The notes below the pieces were generated by a model that saw only the letters and a program-made list of their open reading frames with translations, did no database searches and was not told where the DNA came from. Shown here in pieces: positions 24,431 to 37,330 of a stretch of DNA of 64,000 nt. Numbering within the stretch: the stretch's first letter is position 1; each line of letters opens with the position of its first letter. The position numbers and the translations under genes were made by a program. Where the stretch lies: contig OW799237.1 of assembly GCA_941918925.1 (NCBI GenBank), positions 13,931,201 to 13,995,200 on the forward strand. Direction: 5' to 3'. Source of the stretch: Phyto melanocephala (taxonomy: Eukaryota; Arthropoda; Insecta; Diptera; Rhinophoridae).

Positions 24431-24715
24431 TTAACCTTCCTGTACCCGCGCCAATTTTTGTAACACGTATACCCGCGCACGGTCTCACAGATCGAAAGTT
24501 TGAATTAGATGAAATAATAGTTTTTTGAAACAAAGCTTTAAAAAAACGATTTTTATTTAAGCTCGATGATATAGTAAAAAAATAAAGCCATTCATTAAAT
24601 TAATATGCAGTAATTTTATTGAGTTTCAGTTGTTAACATATTAGTCTTCAAAAAGTATTTACGTAAAAGCGTTTTGTCGGTCTCACAGACCAACGCGCTG
24701 GTATAGGAAGGTTAA
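24431..24715. mobile_element. piggyBac-type MITE with TTAA target duplication
   Basis: TTAA flanks both ends; the terminal inverted repeats are CCTTCCTGTACCCGCGC and its near complement GCGCTGGTATAGGAAGG (about 15 of 17 match). An internal pair of ggtctcacaga motifs sits just inside each end. Element length is 277 bp without the duplicated TTAA; no transposase remains. TTAA targeting with CC-starting termini is the piggyBac hallmark. Confidence 0.85.
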
Positions 24716-25600
24716 GAGTCGACAAATTTAACGATTGTCGGAACGTTAAAAGAGAATCACACCACTGGACCAAAATTGGTAGGTATTTTTAATGTGTTCA
24801 TTACCTGGTAGCTTGGTTGTTGAATTTTTTGGTAGAACATAATTTTTAGTTGTAAAACACGAAGTTAAAATAATTTGCATTTGTATTTAATTCCTTTACA
24901 TTATGCATAAACATTTTTAAAGGTTTTTAAACAATACTTTTAGTATTTATGTCGATAATTGGCGCAAAAGTAGGTATTTTATGTTTTACGCATTGGGGTA
25001 GCTAAAACTTTTTCTGAAGTTGGCAAAAGCTTAAAAAAGTTTCTTGCTGAGTCAATATTATAATTACTTTAGTTATAATTATTTTTTTTAATTCTTAGGG
25101 GTATTGCAAACCAAAAATTGTTTAGTTACGTCAATGCCCATAAGTCAATACTTTTAATTAAGCCCATGAACGGAGAATGATACTTGATAATTTTTTAAAA
25201 ACTTTATATACTCGTTTGAGTATTTGTTACGTTACGTGTTTGTCGAAGTAGTTTTAATTTGTGAAAAACGTTGCATAAATTATATGTTTGTGATATAAAC
25301 TAGTAGAATAATGTAATAAATTAAAAATACTTATTTATTTTAAAAATATTCATATAAATTTATAAAAAAAAGTTTTATTCAATATTAAACAATTTGTTTC
25401 TTGTGTTTTGAAATTCTCCGATCCTTTTTGTTGAAAGGATGTTGTCACCTGATGTAAATTCGTCTTGAGTCAGCAGAATACTATTAGATTATAAAAAATC
25501 TACCATATTGGTTAAATTGCATAAAAGTGGCATCACTGATACCGACACCGTGGTGTGTACATTTGTAATTTCAAATGGCAATGCTGGGCTATGAATAATT
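24716..25600. other. Spacer, no gene seen
   Basis: AT-rich. The only item is tcacctgatgtaaattcg at about 25447, a relic of the same family end seen near 60326-60343. 24087-24430 likewise holds no recognised feature. Confidence 0.5.
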
Positions 25601-26170
25601 TGCGAGTTGGAAAATATCTGAAATTAAATGTGATTTGAGTGCGTTCGTGTTCACAGTTTATTACGGGCGCTTAAAAAAGTTAAGATAAAGTGTATTTTTA
25701 AACAAAAATATACAGCAAATATAGTAAGAAATTGCTTTTATTTATTTATCGTAAAAGTATTATTAAGAAAAGTGTAAAGTTTTCAAGTTGTACAAAAAGA
25801 AATGTTAAACATAACAGGTAACAATTTCCTAAAGAAGTGCAACAAAAAATGTGAAAGTTAAACGATTTTTTGCGAAAGAGAATAAATAAAAAAAAAAAAA
25901 ACAAATAATACAAGTTTTTGGTACTGTTAATGTGTATATAGAGTGGAAAAGGAAAGAAAAATTTCTTGTACAAATTTAGTATTTTTTTCGTCTGAAAATT
26001 ATATTAAAGTTAGTGTGTATTATTTTTAATCGTAACTAGGGTGTGTTTGCTCTATTATTATTGTTAAAATTAATCAATTTTTTTATTTATTTATTTTTTT
26101 TTCATAAAATTCTGTATTATTTTGTGTAAACTTCAATAATTCGTGTCGAATATTGACAACAATTTGTAAC
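25600..26170 (+). other. Candidate noncoding first exon / promoter of the downstream plus-strand gene
   Basis: A stretch lacking transposon signatures, beginning near gcgttcgtgttcacagttta (about 25640) and ending in a good donor, tttgtaacag|gtatgt at 26171. No long ORF, consistent with a 5' leader. A second possible donor is aacataacag|gtaaca near 25820. The only downstream exon that needs such a partner is at 60778. This is inference from splice-site quality and position alone. Confidence 0.3.
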
Positions 26171-27239
26171 AGGTATGTTTATTTTTAGCTTAAATAAATT
26201 CTTCACAATTTTAGTTTTCTTTATTTATAAATTTCAATTTTTCTTGTGTTATTAACATTTCTCTTTTTGGCCAACTCATTTTTTTTCGTTTCTCTTTATC
26301 TCTTGGTATTTGCTTTACCCCTTTTAACGTGTTTTAAGCTTATTCTCTTATTTTGGAATTTACATAGTGTTGCCGAAATATAAATTTAATCTGCAATTCT
26401 TTTCAGGAATATATTTTCTTGAAATTGAAAATATTTATAATTTTAGCTGTCACATCCAAAAATAAAAACAATTCTCTCTTTTTCTCGCATGTTTCCAATA
26501 TTAAACTCTATGTAGGTATAAACAATTTTAACAAAAAATTGTTCCGAATTGCGATTACCTGGTAAATAAATTGCAGAAACTCCTAAATACAAATTGCTTT
26601 TTAATACAAAAACAATTTTAAAAATTGACTGCAATCAGGCAATATATTGTTTTTATATTTTTATACCCGCCACCAAAAAAATGGTGGGGGTATATTCATT
26701 TTGTCATTCCGTTTGTAACACATCGAAATATCCATTTTAGACCCCATAAAGTATATATATTCTGAATCAGGGTTTGATTTTATGACGATCTAGCTATGTC
26801 CGTCCGTCTGTCCGTCTGTCCGTCTGTTGAAAGCACGATAGAGGTCGCACCGAAAAAGCTAGGGGGCTCAAATTTTGCCAGAATCTTTCTTATAGACAAG
26901 GTTTGTTTGGTATTGAAAATGGGCTAAATCGGAATATTAGGAAGAGAGTTATAGCTCGAAAAGCAAGAGTAGGTCGAAAAAACCGTGTCCTTCAAACATC
27001 GAATAAAATGGAATTGTGTCCAAACGCATTAACGTAGACTTATGAAACTTTAAATATATATTTCCTGAGTAAAAACAATATTTTTCCCCGAAAATTATCT
27101 AAATCTATGCATTAGGAGAGGAGTTATCGATCAAAATGTACGAAAATTTATACCGCACAGTGTATTTTTCGGTATATTTAAAAACAAAAACGTCATAAAA
27201 GCAACAAAATTGAATGTACGACTCTGAAATTTTGCACAC

Positions 27240-28300
27240 TTTGCTTATTGGTGAGACGCTTTTTTTTAACGGAAAATCAATGTGCCACGCCCACTTTTAC
27301 GCCCACCTCCTATATAACGTTTTACCCAAAATTCATATAATTTCTCAATTTATGTAGATTTTGGAATAATAAAGGGCTATATTGAAACATCTCAGTTGTA
27401 CTCATTCGAAAATACAACTTTGACACGCCCACTATAACGCCCACTTTTCACGTTATATACCGTTAATGAAATTTAAAAGCTCATAAAACCGCCAAAATTA
27501 GAGGTATGATGATCAAATTCGCTACGTATATCCTTTTAGACAATGTCATTACTGCGCCAGAAAATTAAGGCGCCACGCCCACCTCCCATATAACGTTTTA
27601 CTTAAAATTCATATAATTCCTATATTAATAAAGATTTTGGAATTATAAAGGGCTATATTGAAACACCTAAGTTGTACTCATTCGCAAAAATAACTTTGAC
27701 ACGCCTACTATAACGCCCACTTTTCACGTTATATACCGTTAATGTAATTTAAAAGCTCATAAAACCGCCAAAATAAGAGGTATGATGGTAAAATTTGCTA
27801 CGTATATCCCCCTAGGCAATGTCATTACTGTGCTAGAAAATTAAGTTGCCACGCCCACTTTTACGCCCACCTCCCATATAACGTTTTACTTAAAATTCAT
27901 ATAATTCCTATATTAATAATGATTTTGGAATAATAAAGGGCTATATTGAAACACCTAAGTTGTACTCATTCGCAAAAACAACTTTGACATGTCTACTATA
28001 ACGCCCACTTTTCACGTAATCTACCGTTACTGAAATTTAAAAGCTCATAAAACCGCCAAAATTAGAGGTATGATGATCAAATTTGCTACGTATATCCTTC
28101 TAATCAATGTTATTGTTGTGCCAAAAAGCTTAGGTGACACGGCCACTTTAACGCCTACCTCCCATACAACGGCTTACCTTAAATTCATGTAATTTCTCTA
28201 TTGACAAAGTTTTTGGGAAAATAAAGGGCTATATTGAAATATTTAAGTTGTATTTATTAGTAGAAACTTTATTGACACAGCTACTTTAACACACTTTCAT
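27240..28300. repeat. About 3.5 tandem copies of a 276-287-bp unit
   Basis: The landmark actataacgcccacttttca recurs at 27431, 27707 and 27994. Each unit carries ccatataacgttttac, gattttggaat(a/t)ataaaggg, ctatattgaaaca and aaaagctcataaaaccgcca in the same order. Later units decay (caacggcttacc, aattcatgtaatttctc). The change from 276 to 287 bp comes from an extra acttttacgcccacct segment. Confidence 0.88.
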
Positions 28301-28347
28301 TGAAAGACTACATTTACAAAAGCATTTTAGTAGCATATCGAAGTTAT

Positions 28348-28967
28348 AAAGGGTGGTTAAATTTTAAGGACCGATGATGAATTTAAATAAAACACAAATT
28401 ATTTAGGATATTATTATTTCTTTTTATAATGATAATATTTGTATGGTTCAATTATGTATTTAACAAAATATCGGCCAAATGGCCCCCCCCCCCCCATCCT
28501 TGGCGCCACTCCTCTACCTGATGGTCCAAATTTTCAATGACAATGTTGATGCTCAAGTGTTGGGCATGATGATGAGTCGAGGTTGACTGCTCTTTTGCCA
28601 CACTATCGCAAAAAACAGCAATAGTTCCCATTCAACGAACTAAGAAGGCATTCACAGATTTTCTAACATTTTATACAGACCTGTTTTGCAGAAATTTAAA
28701 TATTTTTTACAATTCTCCCGATTGTGGACGAATTTGAACGATTATGTTGATCAAAAGAATTACGAAGTACACAAAATGCATTTTGATTTGAACGTCCATT
28801 TTTATAAAAAACCTGAATAACTTTAAAGCGTTGCTCGATTGCGTATCTTTCCACGGTTCAAATTGAGTTAGTCTGAGATTCAGAAATGTCAAATGAAATG
28901 CAGAAAACAAATTTAAAGACTAGGTGTAGTTCACCTTCAACATGGGCCCTTAAAATTTAACCACCCT
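28348..28967 (-). mobile_element. mariner-family element with degenerate transposase C-terminus
   Basis: Terminal inverted repeats AGGGTGGTTAAATTTTAAGG at both ends (right end complementary). On the minus strand about 28640-28450 reads as the end of a mariner transposase (FGPSGRG...GGHLADIL), with a poly-G/C expansion and frameshifts. Nested in DINE-like copy B. A shorter internally deleted relative is at 39127-39433, and the transposase relic at 36960-37330 is of the same type. Confidence 0.75.
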
Positions 28968-29113
28968 CTACAAAGAAAGTGATACATATCTTATTATAAA
29001 GAGATTATTCTATAGCGATTAACAAAATAATAAGTATTGTGCTTTAAATGTACACAAAATTGGTGGTGGGTATAAAAGATTCGGCACAGCCGAATATAGT
29101 GCTCTTACTTGTT

Positions 29114-29619
29114 ATTTATTGCAATAAGCAAACTAAAATTTTCGAATTTCTGTAAATATCACATAAAGTGTCCTTGTTTTCGTAAGATAGTTATTTGCGA
29201 CTAAAATCGTAATTTGCATATTTTTAATAATTTTTTAAAAAAATTATCTTGGTAGCACTGTTTATAGATGATTACAAAAAATAAAAAGGTCCAATGTTCC
29301 TGATTCGTTTTCATAACGCTTTTTTTTCTTCATTATTTAAATTATTTAAAAAACTATTTAGTTAATAAAGTTTTTCCTGACTCTGTGTAACTACCTACAT
29401 GTTTATAATTTTTAATTTGGTTTGCAATTTTTCTTCATTTCTAGGTATAGGTAGGTAATTTATACCTTTTTTTCTTTTTGACATTCTTTAAATTTCTTGT
29501 GCAAGACATGCCTTAAATGGCATCTCTTTAAGTTAAAATTTTCTTTTAATTCTTGTGATTTTTCAACGTGGCTTTTTGTTTACATACAAATATATATGCA
29601 TAGGTGGTAGGTAGGTACC
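29114..29619. other. Spacer, no gene seen
   Basis: AT-rich; short ggtaggtaggta runs near 29605-29618. No ORF or repeat end recognised. Confidence 0.5.
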
Positions 29620-29621
29620 TA

Positions 29622-30807
29622 CCCAGCCAGCAATTTTTGAAATTTCTAATCAAATTCGAGTCATTTTTAACTCTTCAGCGCGATTAAAAATGCAGAATAT
29701 GAGCTCATTTTCTGATCGTAAAATATATTTTGTTCGGGAGAAGTGTCCCTATCCGCGACTCTTCTTGTTGTTTTATTAATGATTAATTTTTTTAGTCAGC
29801 TAAGAGTCATTTTCGACCCCTTTTATTATGTCTATTATAGCCTGTTTCGATTCGTTTTCTATTCATTTATCAGCCTTCTTTCTCTTAATTGTGTGCCTTT
29901 TTCGAGTCTTTTATCAGTCATATTTCTAAACGCTCACGAGTCTTTTTTAAGTAATTTTTTGGTCGTTTTCTTATTTTTTGGTAGTGTTTTTATAGTCATT
30001 TATGATTGTTTTATGACTAATTTATCAGTCGTATTGCTAATCGGATTTGGCTCTTTTCTAGGTTATTACAGTAAATTTTCTTATTCCTACGTTCACACTG
30101 ACGTAATTTCTAAAAAAAGAACTTGATTTTGTTCATTATTCTTTAACTGAGTACCACCACGCAATTCGAGTCAATTTTTAAAATCACGTCCATATAAACC
30201 TGGGGTAACATTAAATAAAAATATATTAAATTCATATTCATTTGATGTATATACATAATACATCAAAGTTAATTTAAAAGAAAATTTATTTTTTCATTAA
30301 AAATAGTTGTTTAAATAAAAATTAAAGTCCAGCTTTAAGCATTTTAACAACATAAAAATTATATGGTTGTTATAACATTTCACAATTAAACGATGTGTAC
30401 ACCTCGGTATTACTTTTATAAATGAACAAAAATATAACTTTTTTTGATAATTACTGAAGAATACGCGAATATTGTTCCGTTTTACTTAAGAAAAAGCAGT
30501 GTTTAATTATCTATAATGATCGCATGATCTGTTTTCGATCAATCGGTTTTTAATCTCCCAGATGCGCAAAATATGCTACTAAATAACGGATAAAATACTC
30601 ACATTTTAAACGCTTGGCTGATCGATTTGCGATTGCAATACAATTTGTTATGTATTTTAAATCAAACTCTTAATCAATAACGCGAATCATTTTCGAATCC
30701 TTTTTTAATCGTGTAAGTGAGTAATCAGTTTTTAATCACCGAAAGTATTCAAAAAAACTCAGCTTGGTGATTTAAAAAAAAAAACAATCATCTAAATGCT
30801 AGCTGGG
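29622..30807. mobile_element. Possible TIR element, CCCAGCCAGCA ends, TA flanks
   Basis: Left end CCCAGCCAGCAATTT and right end complementary (atgctagctggg), about 14 of 16 matching, with TA directly outside each end (29620-29621, 30808-30809). Inside is a T-rich region with many degenerate gagtcntttt motifs; the 127-codon ORF at 29743-30126 has a Phe/Leu/Ser composition expected from T-rich DNA and is not called as a gene. The superfamily is unresolved. Confidence 0.5.
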
Positions 30808-31009
30808 TACATAGGAATAAATGCAAGAACATGCAGGCATAATACATACATATGTATGTGTGTAAGTATACCTTCATATGTTTGTATGTTTATATGCCTA
30901 TGATTATGTATTTATTTTTTATTTGTAGGTAGCTAGGTATATGTTAAGACATTTTTATGTCTTAACGTACGAAAGCACTAAATTTTTTTATCCAAATAAA
31001 AAATTTAAA

Positions 31010-31691
31010 TACAGTAGCCGCTCGATTATATGAATATCCAGTTATGTATACTTACAAAATAGTGAACAACAAAATTTAATCACTGGAGGTTCTAAAAAGT
31101 AAATACAGCCTATCTCTATTATGTGAAAAGCTTTCAGTCGTTAATTTTTTAGCGGTTTGTCTTATTAGAAGGATGTTTTTCCCTAAAATAAGTTGATTTT
31201 TTTAATGTTTTGAGTGTTGAATTTTGAGTGGTTGTCTTTTGCGATCATTACTGTTTGATGCATAGTGCATCGAAGATGAAGTGCAAGGTGTTAACGTTAT
31301 CTGAATAAAATGACATTTTGACAAGCTTGGATAAAGGCGCAAGCGTAGATATGAAGCTGCCATGTCAAAAATTTATGCTATTAAGAAAAATATAGAAAAA
31401 AACAAAACGATTTTGGAAGTGACTGCAAAACGTGATGGCAAAATTAAAAGGAAAACATTAAGAAAAGGAGAAATCCCGTTGGTGGAGGCGAAGCTTTATC
31501 TATTTACTCATTTTAAATGATTTAATTAAAGCAATAGCAAAATATTTTTTAACGACTAAATGAAAAAAAAGTTAACTTAAACAATAAAAATCATTTGAAT
31601 TATAGACTTATTTTATATTTCTCGATTATGTAAACTTCTCCATTTAGTGAACTGTCTCTGTATTAGTTTATATAACCGAGCAACTACTGTA
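31010..31691 (+). mobile_element. pogo-like element relic with transposase N-terminus
   Basis: TA-flanked ends CAGTAGCCGCTCGATTATAT and complementary tataaccgagcaactactg. From about 31276 the plus strand reads MKCKVLTLSE, stop, then ILTSLDKGASV, which matches the CENP-B/pogo helix-turn-helix start (KxLTLSEK...ILxxLDxGxS). Stops and frameshifts make it inactive; the catalytic part is gone. Confidence 0.7.
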
Positions 31692-31728
31692 CTTGTAATT
31701 TGGCACTTTTTGTTCATGTACCTAAAGC

Positions 31729-31990
31729 AGCTAATACATGGCATGTTTGTTAAATCTGCTATTCTTCATAACTGCCAAAATTGTTATTTTAAGTCAAACG
31801 CCATTGACTGTTTTGCAGTGTCTGGTGGCATATTAGCACAAAATAGAGCATGTCCTAATATAATTTTTTTCAAATGACTTTGCACATGAGTTTTACAGCA
31901 GCGATGTTTTAAAGGTAACATACGACATAGTCATATTTAGCAGTGGGAAATTTGACATGTCAGTAGTAAAAAACATGCCGTTTATTAGCT
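31729..31990. mobile_element. Palindromic MITE, agctaata ends
   Basis: Left end agctaatacatggcatgttt and right end complementary (aaacatgccgtttattagct), 18 of 20 matching; 262 bp. Related aaacatgccgtgtatta and acatgtcgtgtgttac blocks occur inside the element at 40961-42461, so this is a repeat family. Confidence 0.7.
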
Positions 31991-32274
31991 ACATAATAAT
32001 ATACAGTTTTCTTATGTGTACTCCTTAATACACACTAGATCAAAATAATAGATACATACCTACACGCAAAAATTTTATTATATTATAACCATGACTTTTT
32101 TTTCGTAAATCTTTAATGATAATCTTTACCTTAAAGAATTTTTTTAATTTTTTTGTGAGTCGCTTGGAACAAATTAATTAGATTTTATAGCTCCATAAAA
32201 TTTGTCTCCATTTTTTACCTTCAGGCTTGGATATATTCATAAAGTTTTTTGCAAATTATAACCTGCAGCCTTAT

Positions 32275-32519
32275 TCTGTAACTCGCTAAAGCTAAATCTC
32301 TATCGCTAAAACTCTAAAAAAATATATATTTAGAGAATATACATTTGCCAAAACTCTGTAAATATATTTTTTTAAGTCTTAGTAAATAACGTTACAGAAT
32401 AAGGAGGCTGTGGGGCCGTTTACTTGTGGACTCAGACTACAAAAATATCTAAATACATATATTCTTTTAGAGTTTTAGCGATAGAGATTAAGCTTTAGCA
32501 AGTTACAGAATAAGGCTGC
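32275..32519. mobile_element. Palindromic MITE with 55-bp arms
   Basis: Left arm starts gcagccttattctgtaac; the right arm is its reverse complement with about 2 mismatches over 55 bp. A third partial copy of the tip (gttacagaataaggaggctg) sits in the middle. It can form a long hairpin. No clear target duplication. Confidence 0.8.
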
Positions 32520-34134
32520 TGATCCTTACAATTTTTTGTTCTTATAAAAGGAACTTTTATAGCGACACATACCGGTAGGTTAGCCTTGTGAAAGTGTCGC
32601 AGTTCTTTTTAAAGACCTACGACGTTTATCTTTTTTTATATTGTTTTTTACTGCGTTATGACAGTACGTACAGTGTGTATTTCAATCCATCTATACATTA
32701 ACCTGAAGATTAATTATTATTCTTCTAATAGGAATTACTTATCACGTTCTTTAGAAATATTATAGAAAAAATTATTTTAATTATTATTTGGTGTTTAATT
32801 AAAAAAAATTTTTTTAATGTTTGATTTTTACTAATGAATCTGTATCTGTATTTTCATTCGGTGAGAAAAAAATAATTTATATCTTTGTTTCTGTATGTAG
32901 TTTAATTTGTTTCTATTAGAAGTCTACTAATTATTTAACCTGTGCTGTATTTCGCATATTGTTTTACTTGTGGCGACCTTAAAAGATTAACGTCTCAAAA
33001 TTATTTCTTTATTTTGACGGTATTGTTGCTGTTCGTAATTCTAAAGAGCAATCTCATTTCTCTTCGAATACACCACTGTCACATAAGATTTGTTGTGTAT
33101 TGTATTAAGTACATTTGAACTTACGTATATTTAGTGTTGTTGACTATCAACGATTGTCTGATTGCCTGAATAACTAAATTAAAGATGGGCAGAAATAAAG
33201 AATATTCCACTTTCAGACGCTTGTTGCATTACGCAACACTGTCAATGGTAACTTGGCAACGTTTTCAATAATTTTTTCTACATACATATTTAAGACCTCG
33301 TATACTTTACAGTAAATTTTTAAATTTACATTTTATTGATTTACCTAATATCATTCTACAAATAAAAACCAACCAATATATTATGAAATCTAAAGAGAAA
33401 AGTTTGTTAGTACCTATGTACATGTACTATCAAAATACAAATTTCCTTTAGGTGTTCTAATATATGTCAATTATTGTTACAAAACTATGAATAAGTTTAG
33501 TGAATATGTTAAAATATAGTACCCTCGTTAATTTTTTTAATCAACTTGAAGTAAAGGTATTTAACATACACATGTAAATAAGTCAATGAAACTGACCTTC
33601 AACAAACTTTTTTTCTTTAATTCTGCTGAAATTTCTCTTTAAGCAATTTTTTTTTTTTTTTTGATATCTACAGTGAATTTTTTTTTTTAATTTTTAAGGA
33701 GGAAATACACATCTCTTTTATTGCAATTTATGTAAACGTATTATCTCTTTTCACTAAAATCTATTTAGTTAAATGGATAACTTCGAAAGCGCACGTGCCA
33801 ACACAAGTATCTTTATGTGTGGTTTAAGAGTTGCCATATTCGGTTTGAAAATGATTTAAGAAAATTAAACTACATATTTACTGAAAATATTGAAATAATT
33901 TGGAATAAAACCATTAACGATTTCTGTCTATTCGTAAATTCATTCATTGGTTTTGTATTGCCTTTAAATGTTAGAAATAAAAATATGTATTGATATGTGC
34001 AAACTCATTTGAAGCAATTAAATACCGTTATGCCACACGAAAAAAAATAAAATAAAAACGTTATCACCATTCTTTCAGTATTCGAATGGTGTCTAAATAA
34101 AAAGAAAATTAAAAAAATTGCTAGCTGCACTTCA

Positions 34135-34171
<37 letters not shown>

Positions 34172-34400
34172 TGAAAGCTAGTTAAGGTTTTGTACAATGC
34201 AACTTATAGCATGTACAAAAATTTATTCAATCAGTTTAGTATTTGTTGCTTTTAGGACTGTTAGTTTACTCTTGTGGAATACACGTAATGGATAATTCGT
34301 TTTTCAATACACTTTTAAATCATGTACATATTTATGCCTGTAGATGTCACACAATTTTTCCCATTTCCTCTTCTTAAATTTTCATAATTTTTTAAAAACT
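32520..34400. other. Spacer, no gene seen
   Basis: AT-rich, no coding ORF. It contains a T run near 33645-33662 and a run of 29 A at 34140-34168, which could be a retroposed tail, although no body upstream was recognised. Confidence 0.5.
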
Positions 34401-34498
34401 TCAATGTAAAAAACGGTATCACAACGGGACCCTCGGAGGACCCAAGTGAGCTATGCCTTCGGGCGGCTGCCGGATCTAACCTAACCTCAATGTAAAAA
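34401..34498 (+). mobile_element. 74-bp 5'-truncated retroposon with 12-bp target duplication
   Basis: TCAATGTAAAAA at 34401-34412 is repeated at 34487-34498. Between them lies a GC-richer 74-bp insert (acgggaccctcgg...ttcgggcggctgccggat...taacctaacc) unlike its surroundings. A short 3' end flanked by an exact direct repeat is typical of extreme LINE/SINE truncation. Source element not identified. Confidence 0.65.
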
Positions 34499-34698
34499 CC
34501 TTATATTCTCGTTTTGGAAATTTTTAAAACGTTTTAAACCAACTGAAACTGCAAATTTTTTATCGTAGACAAAAATAAAAAATTTAATATTGAAACATGC
34601 AGACACGTTATTAAAAAAAACTTGGCACTACTTGTAAACTTAAGAGAAAAAAAAAACAATCAGCTGATTGGATACGAGTACCTTATTAATATACCTAG

Positions 34699-35463
<765 letters not shown>

Positions 35464-35471
35464 ATACCTAG

Positions 35472-36955
35472 GTAAACTGTTTATAAATAATATATCCATT
35501 AATCGTAAAATAAAACCGGAGTTTGTTGTGAGATTTATAACAAATATGCAATTTACACGGGATATCAAATAAAATCCTTATAATTTTTAAACGGGTAAAA
35601 TGCTGCTTTAATTTGTAATAAAACAATTGGCAGCTCTTGTTCGTTAATACTGTAGTTCAAAAGGCCATGCAACACCTTAATAAAAATTTATACCTACTAA
35701 AAATCAGGCGAGCACATTTCTATAACAACAAAAAACATGAAATAACCACCCTTAAGTATAACGGCATACATTTGTTTATGTACATATGTACCTATATGTA
35801 TGTAGTAAAATTGCAATAAAAACAAATGAAAGATAACTGTCAAACTAAGTTTTTCTATAAACATTAGCTTGCGCTAAGTTATTTTTAGTTGGTTGTAAAA
35901 TGCATTAATAAGCACCACTTTTTCAATTACCAATCTAAATACTCCTCCTCTAAATTTACCCTTAATAAAATACTTTTTTGTTTTATTAAAGTAACGGTTA
36001 AAAAATTCCGTTATTTTCCTATGAAAATTCTTAGTACAGCGTTAAGATAATATGGGGGTTGTTGATTGATATTAATTTTTACGAAACTTTCCCAATTCAT
36101 TCATGAAAATTTTGTTTGTGTTGCAAACCTAATCTGCACCATCACCACCCTTTGTATAACTTTCCAAAAGTTCTCTTTTATTTTCCATTGCTCATAACTT
36201 ATGTTTCTCTTTGTTTTTATAAATATATATACATCTTGTCTATTACATACATATGTATATACATTGTTCACTTTGTTGTTTTTGGCTCATCATTGTTTCC
36301 CCTTAATCTCATACGATTTTGTGGCATGTATACACTGCTGTGGTATTTTCACAATTTCCTCTACCATTTATTGTTTCTTTGTATCCATCCATTCACTTGG
36401 CTTTCAAATACTTCTCTATCACGTTTTCTTTTCTACTTTTGTGCTTTGCTGTAAGTTTTGCTTATTGGCTTTGTATGACTGGTTAGTTGGTGGTAAAAGG
36501 TAAAACAACCGTTAGTAGTTTCTTTCGTTTGTTTTCAATCACGCGACTAGATTTTCCATTAATGGTGTTTTTAAAAACAAATGTGCAACAACAAAAAAAA
36601 AAAAAAAAAGAAAAAAGAAGGGAACACATGTTTGCTATGGACTGTGCTAAAATATTTTAAAGAAATTTTCGTAACTACACAGTATATTATAGCCGGCGTT
36701 TTATTTGTACGCCACCCTTCTCTGCAACGATATTTTTTACGAGGTCTTTTTAAGAAAACAGATTCATCATTGCAACCAATTTTTTATAAAGAGTCTGTTC
36801 TATTTAAACAATACTGCAATGACAAATCCGAGTAAAATAATTGCATTCAGAATATTGAATAGACAGGTTATTTTTTCGGTAATGAAATTTCTATTGTATT
36901 GTAAAAGTTGGTTCAACTACAATGCACGATTTTATTTGTGATTCACAAATTAACG
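35472..36955. other. Spacer, no gene seen
   Basis: AT-rich with short open frames of low-complexity composition only. It contains (gtatacatatgta)-type microsatellites near 35765-35800 and 36240 and an A run near 36590-36610. Confidence 0.5.
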
Positions 36956-37330
36956 TTTTTATAGTGTTCGCTATGGCGAGATGATAACGGATTTCTTGTG
37001 GCCAGAAATTGAGAATATGGACCTGGACGTTACGTGGTTTCAATAGTTTGGTTCCAGTTGCCACACAGCCAATGGAACAATGACACTTTTTTTTCGCAAG
37101 AAATTCAATTGTTGTGTTATCTCACGTCGTGGCGATGTTAATTGGCCGCCACGATCATGTGACTTGATAACACTGGAACTTTCTTTAAGGGAAGAAGGAG
37201 ATAAAGAAGTGTTAATTAGCACATTAACGACGTTGAACCTAAATTAGGACCATCATATGGACCATCAGATAGAAGTATGCCATCGAAGCCGTGGCGGGTA
37301 TTTGGCCGATATTTTGTTTCCCACCTAATT
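36956..37330 (+). pseudogene. mariner transposase relic (C-terminal half)
   Basis: Plus-strand translation gives MITDFLWPEIENMDLDVTWFQ, a stop, SCHTANGTM, then SRRGDVNWPPRSCDL and, after a frameshift, RSRGGYLADILFPT. These are the conserved blocks around the second and third catalytic aspartates and the C-terminus of mariner transposases. The second Asp of the usual WFQQDGA block is replaced (codon now TTT), and stops interrupt the frame, so it is dead. No inverted repeats were found around it. Confidence 0.8.

Larger units (their letters stand above)
26661..29113 (+). mobile_element. DINE-1/INE-1-like long element, copy B, with internal tandem array
   Basis: Starts ttatacccgccaccaaaaaa and ends ggtataaaagattcggcac...ttacttgtt, the same ends as the shorter family members. 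It carries taccccataaagtatata-like and (gtccgtctgtcc)n blocks near 26800, a tandem array (27240-28300), and a nested mariner element (28348-28967). The internal body differs from copies A and C-E, so it is a related subfamily rather than the same element. Confidence 0.65.

Noticed and set aside
29743..30126. 127-codon plus-strand open frame
   Set aside because: Phe/Leu/Ser-rich translation of T-rich DNA inside a probable TIR element; no homology pattern.
36116..36503. Overlapping 112- and 100-codon frames
   Set aside because: Both frames read the same T-rich DNA with Phe/Tyr/Cys bias; no coding evidence.
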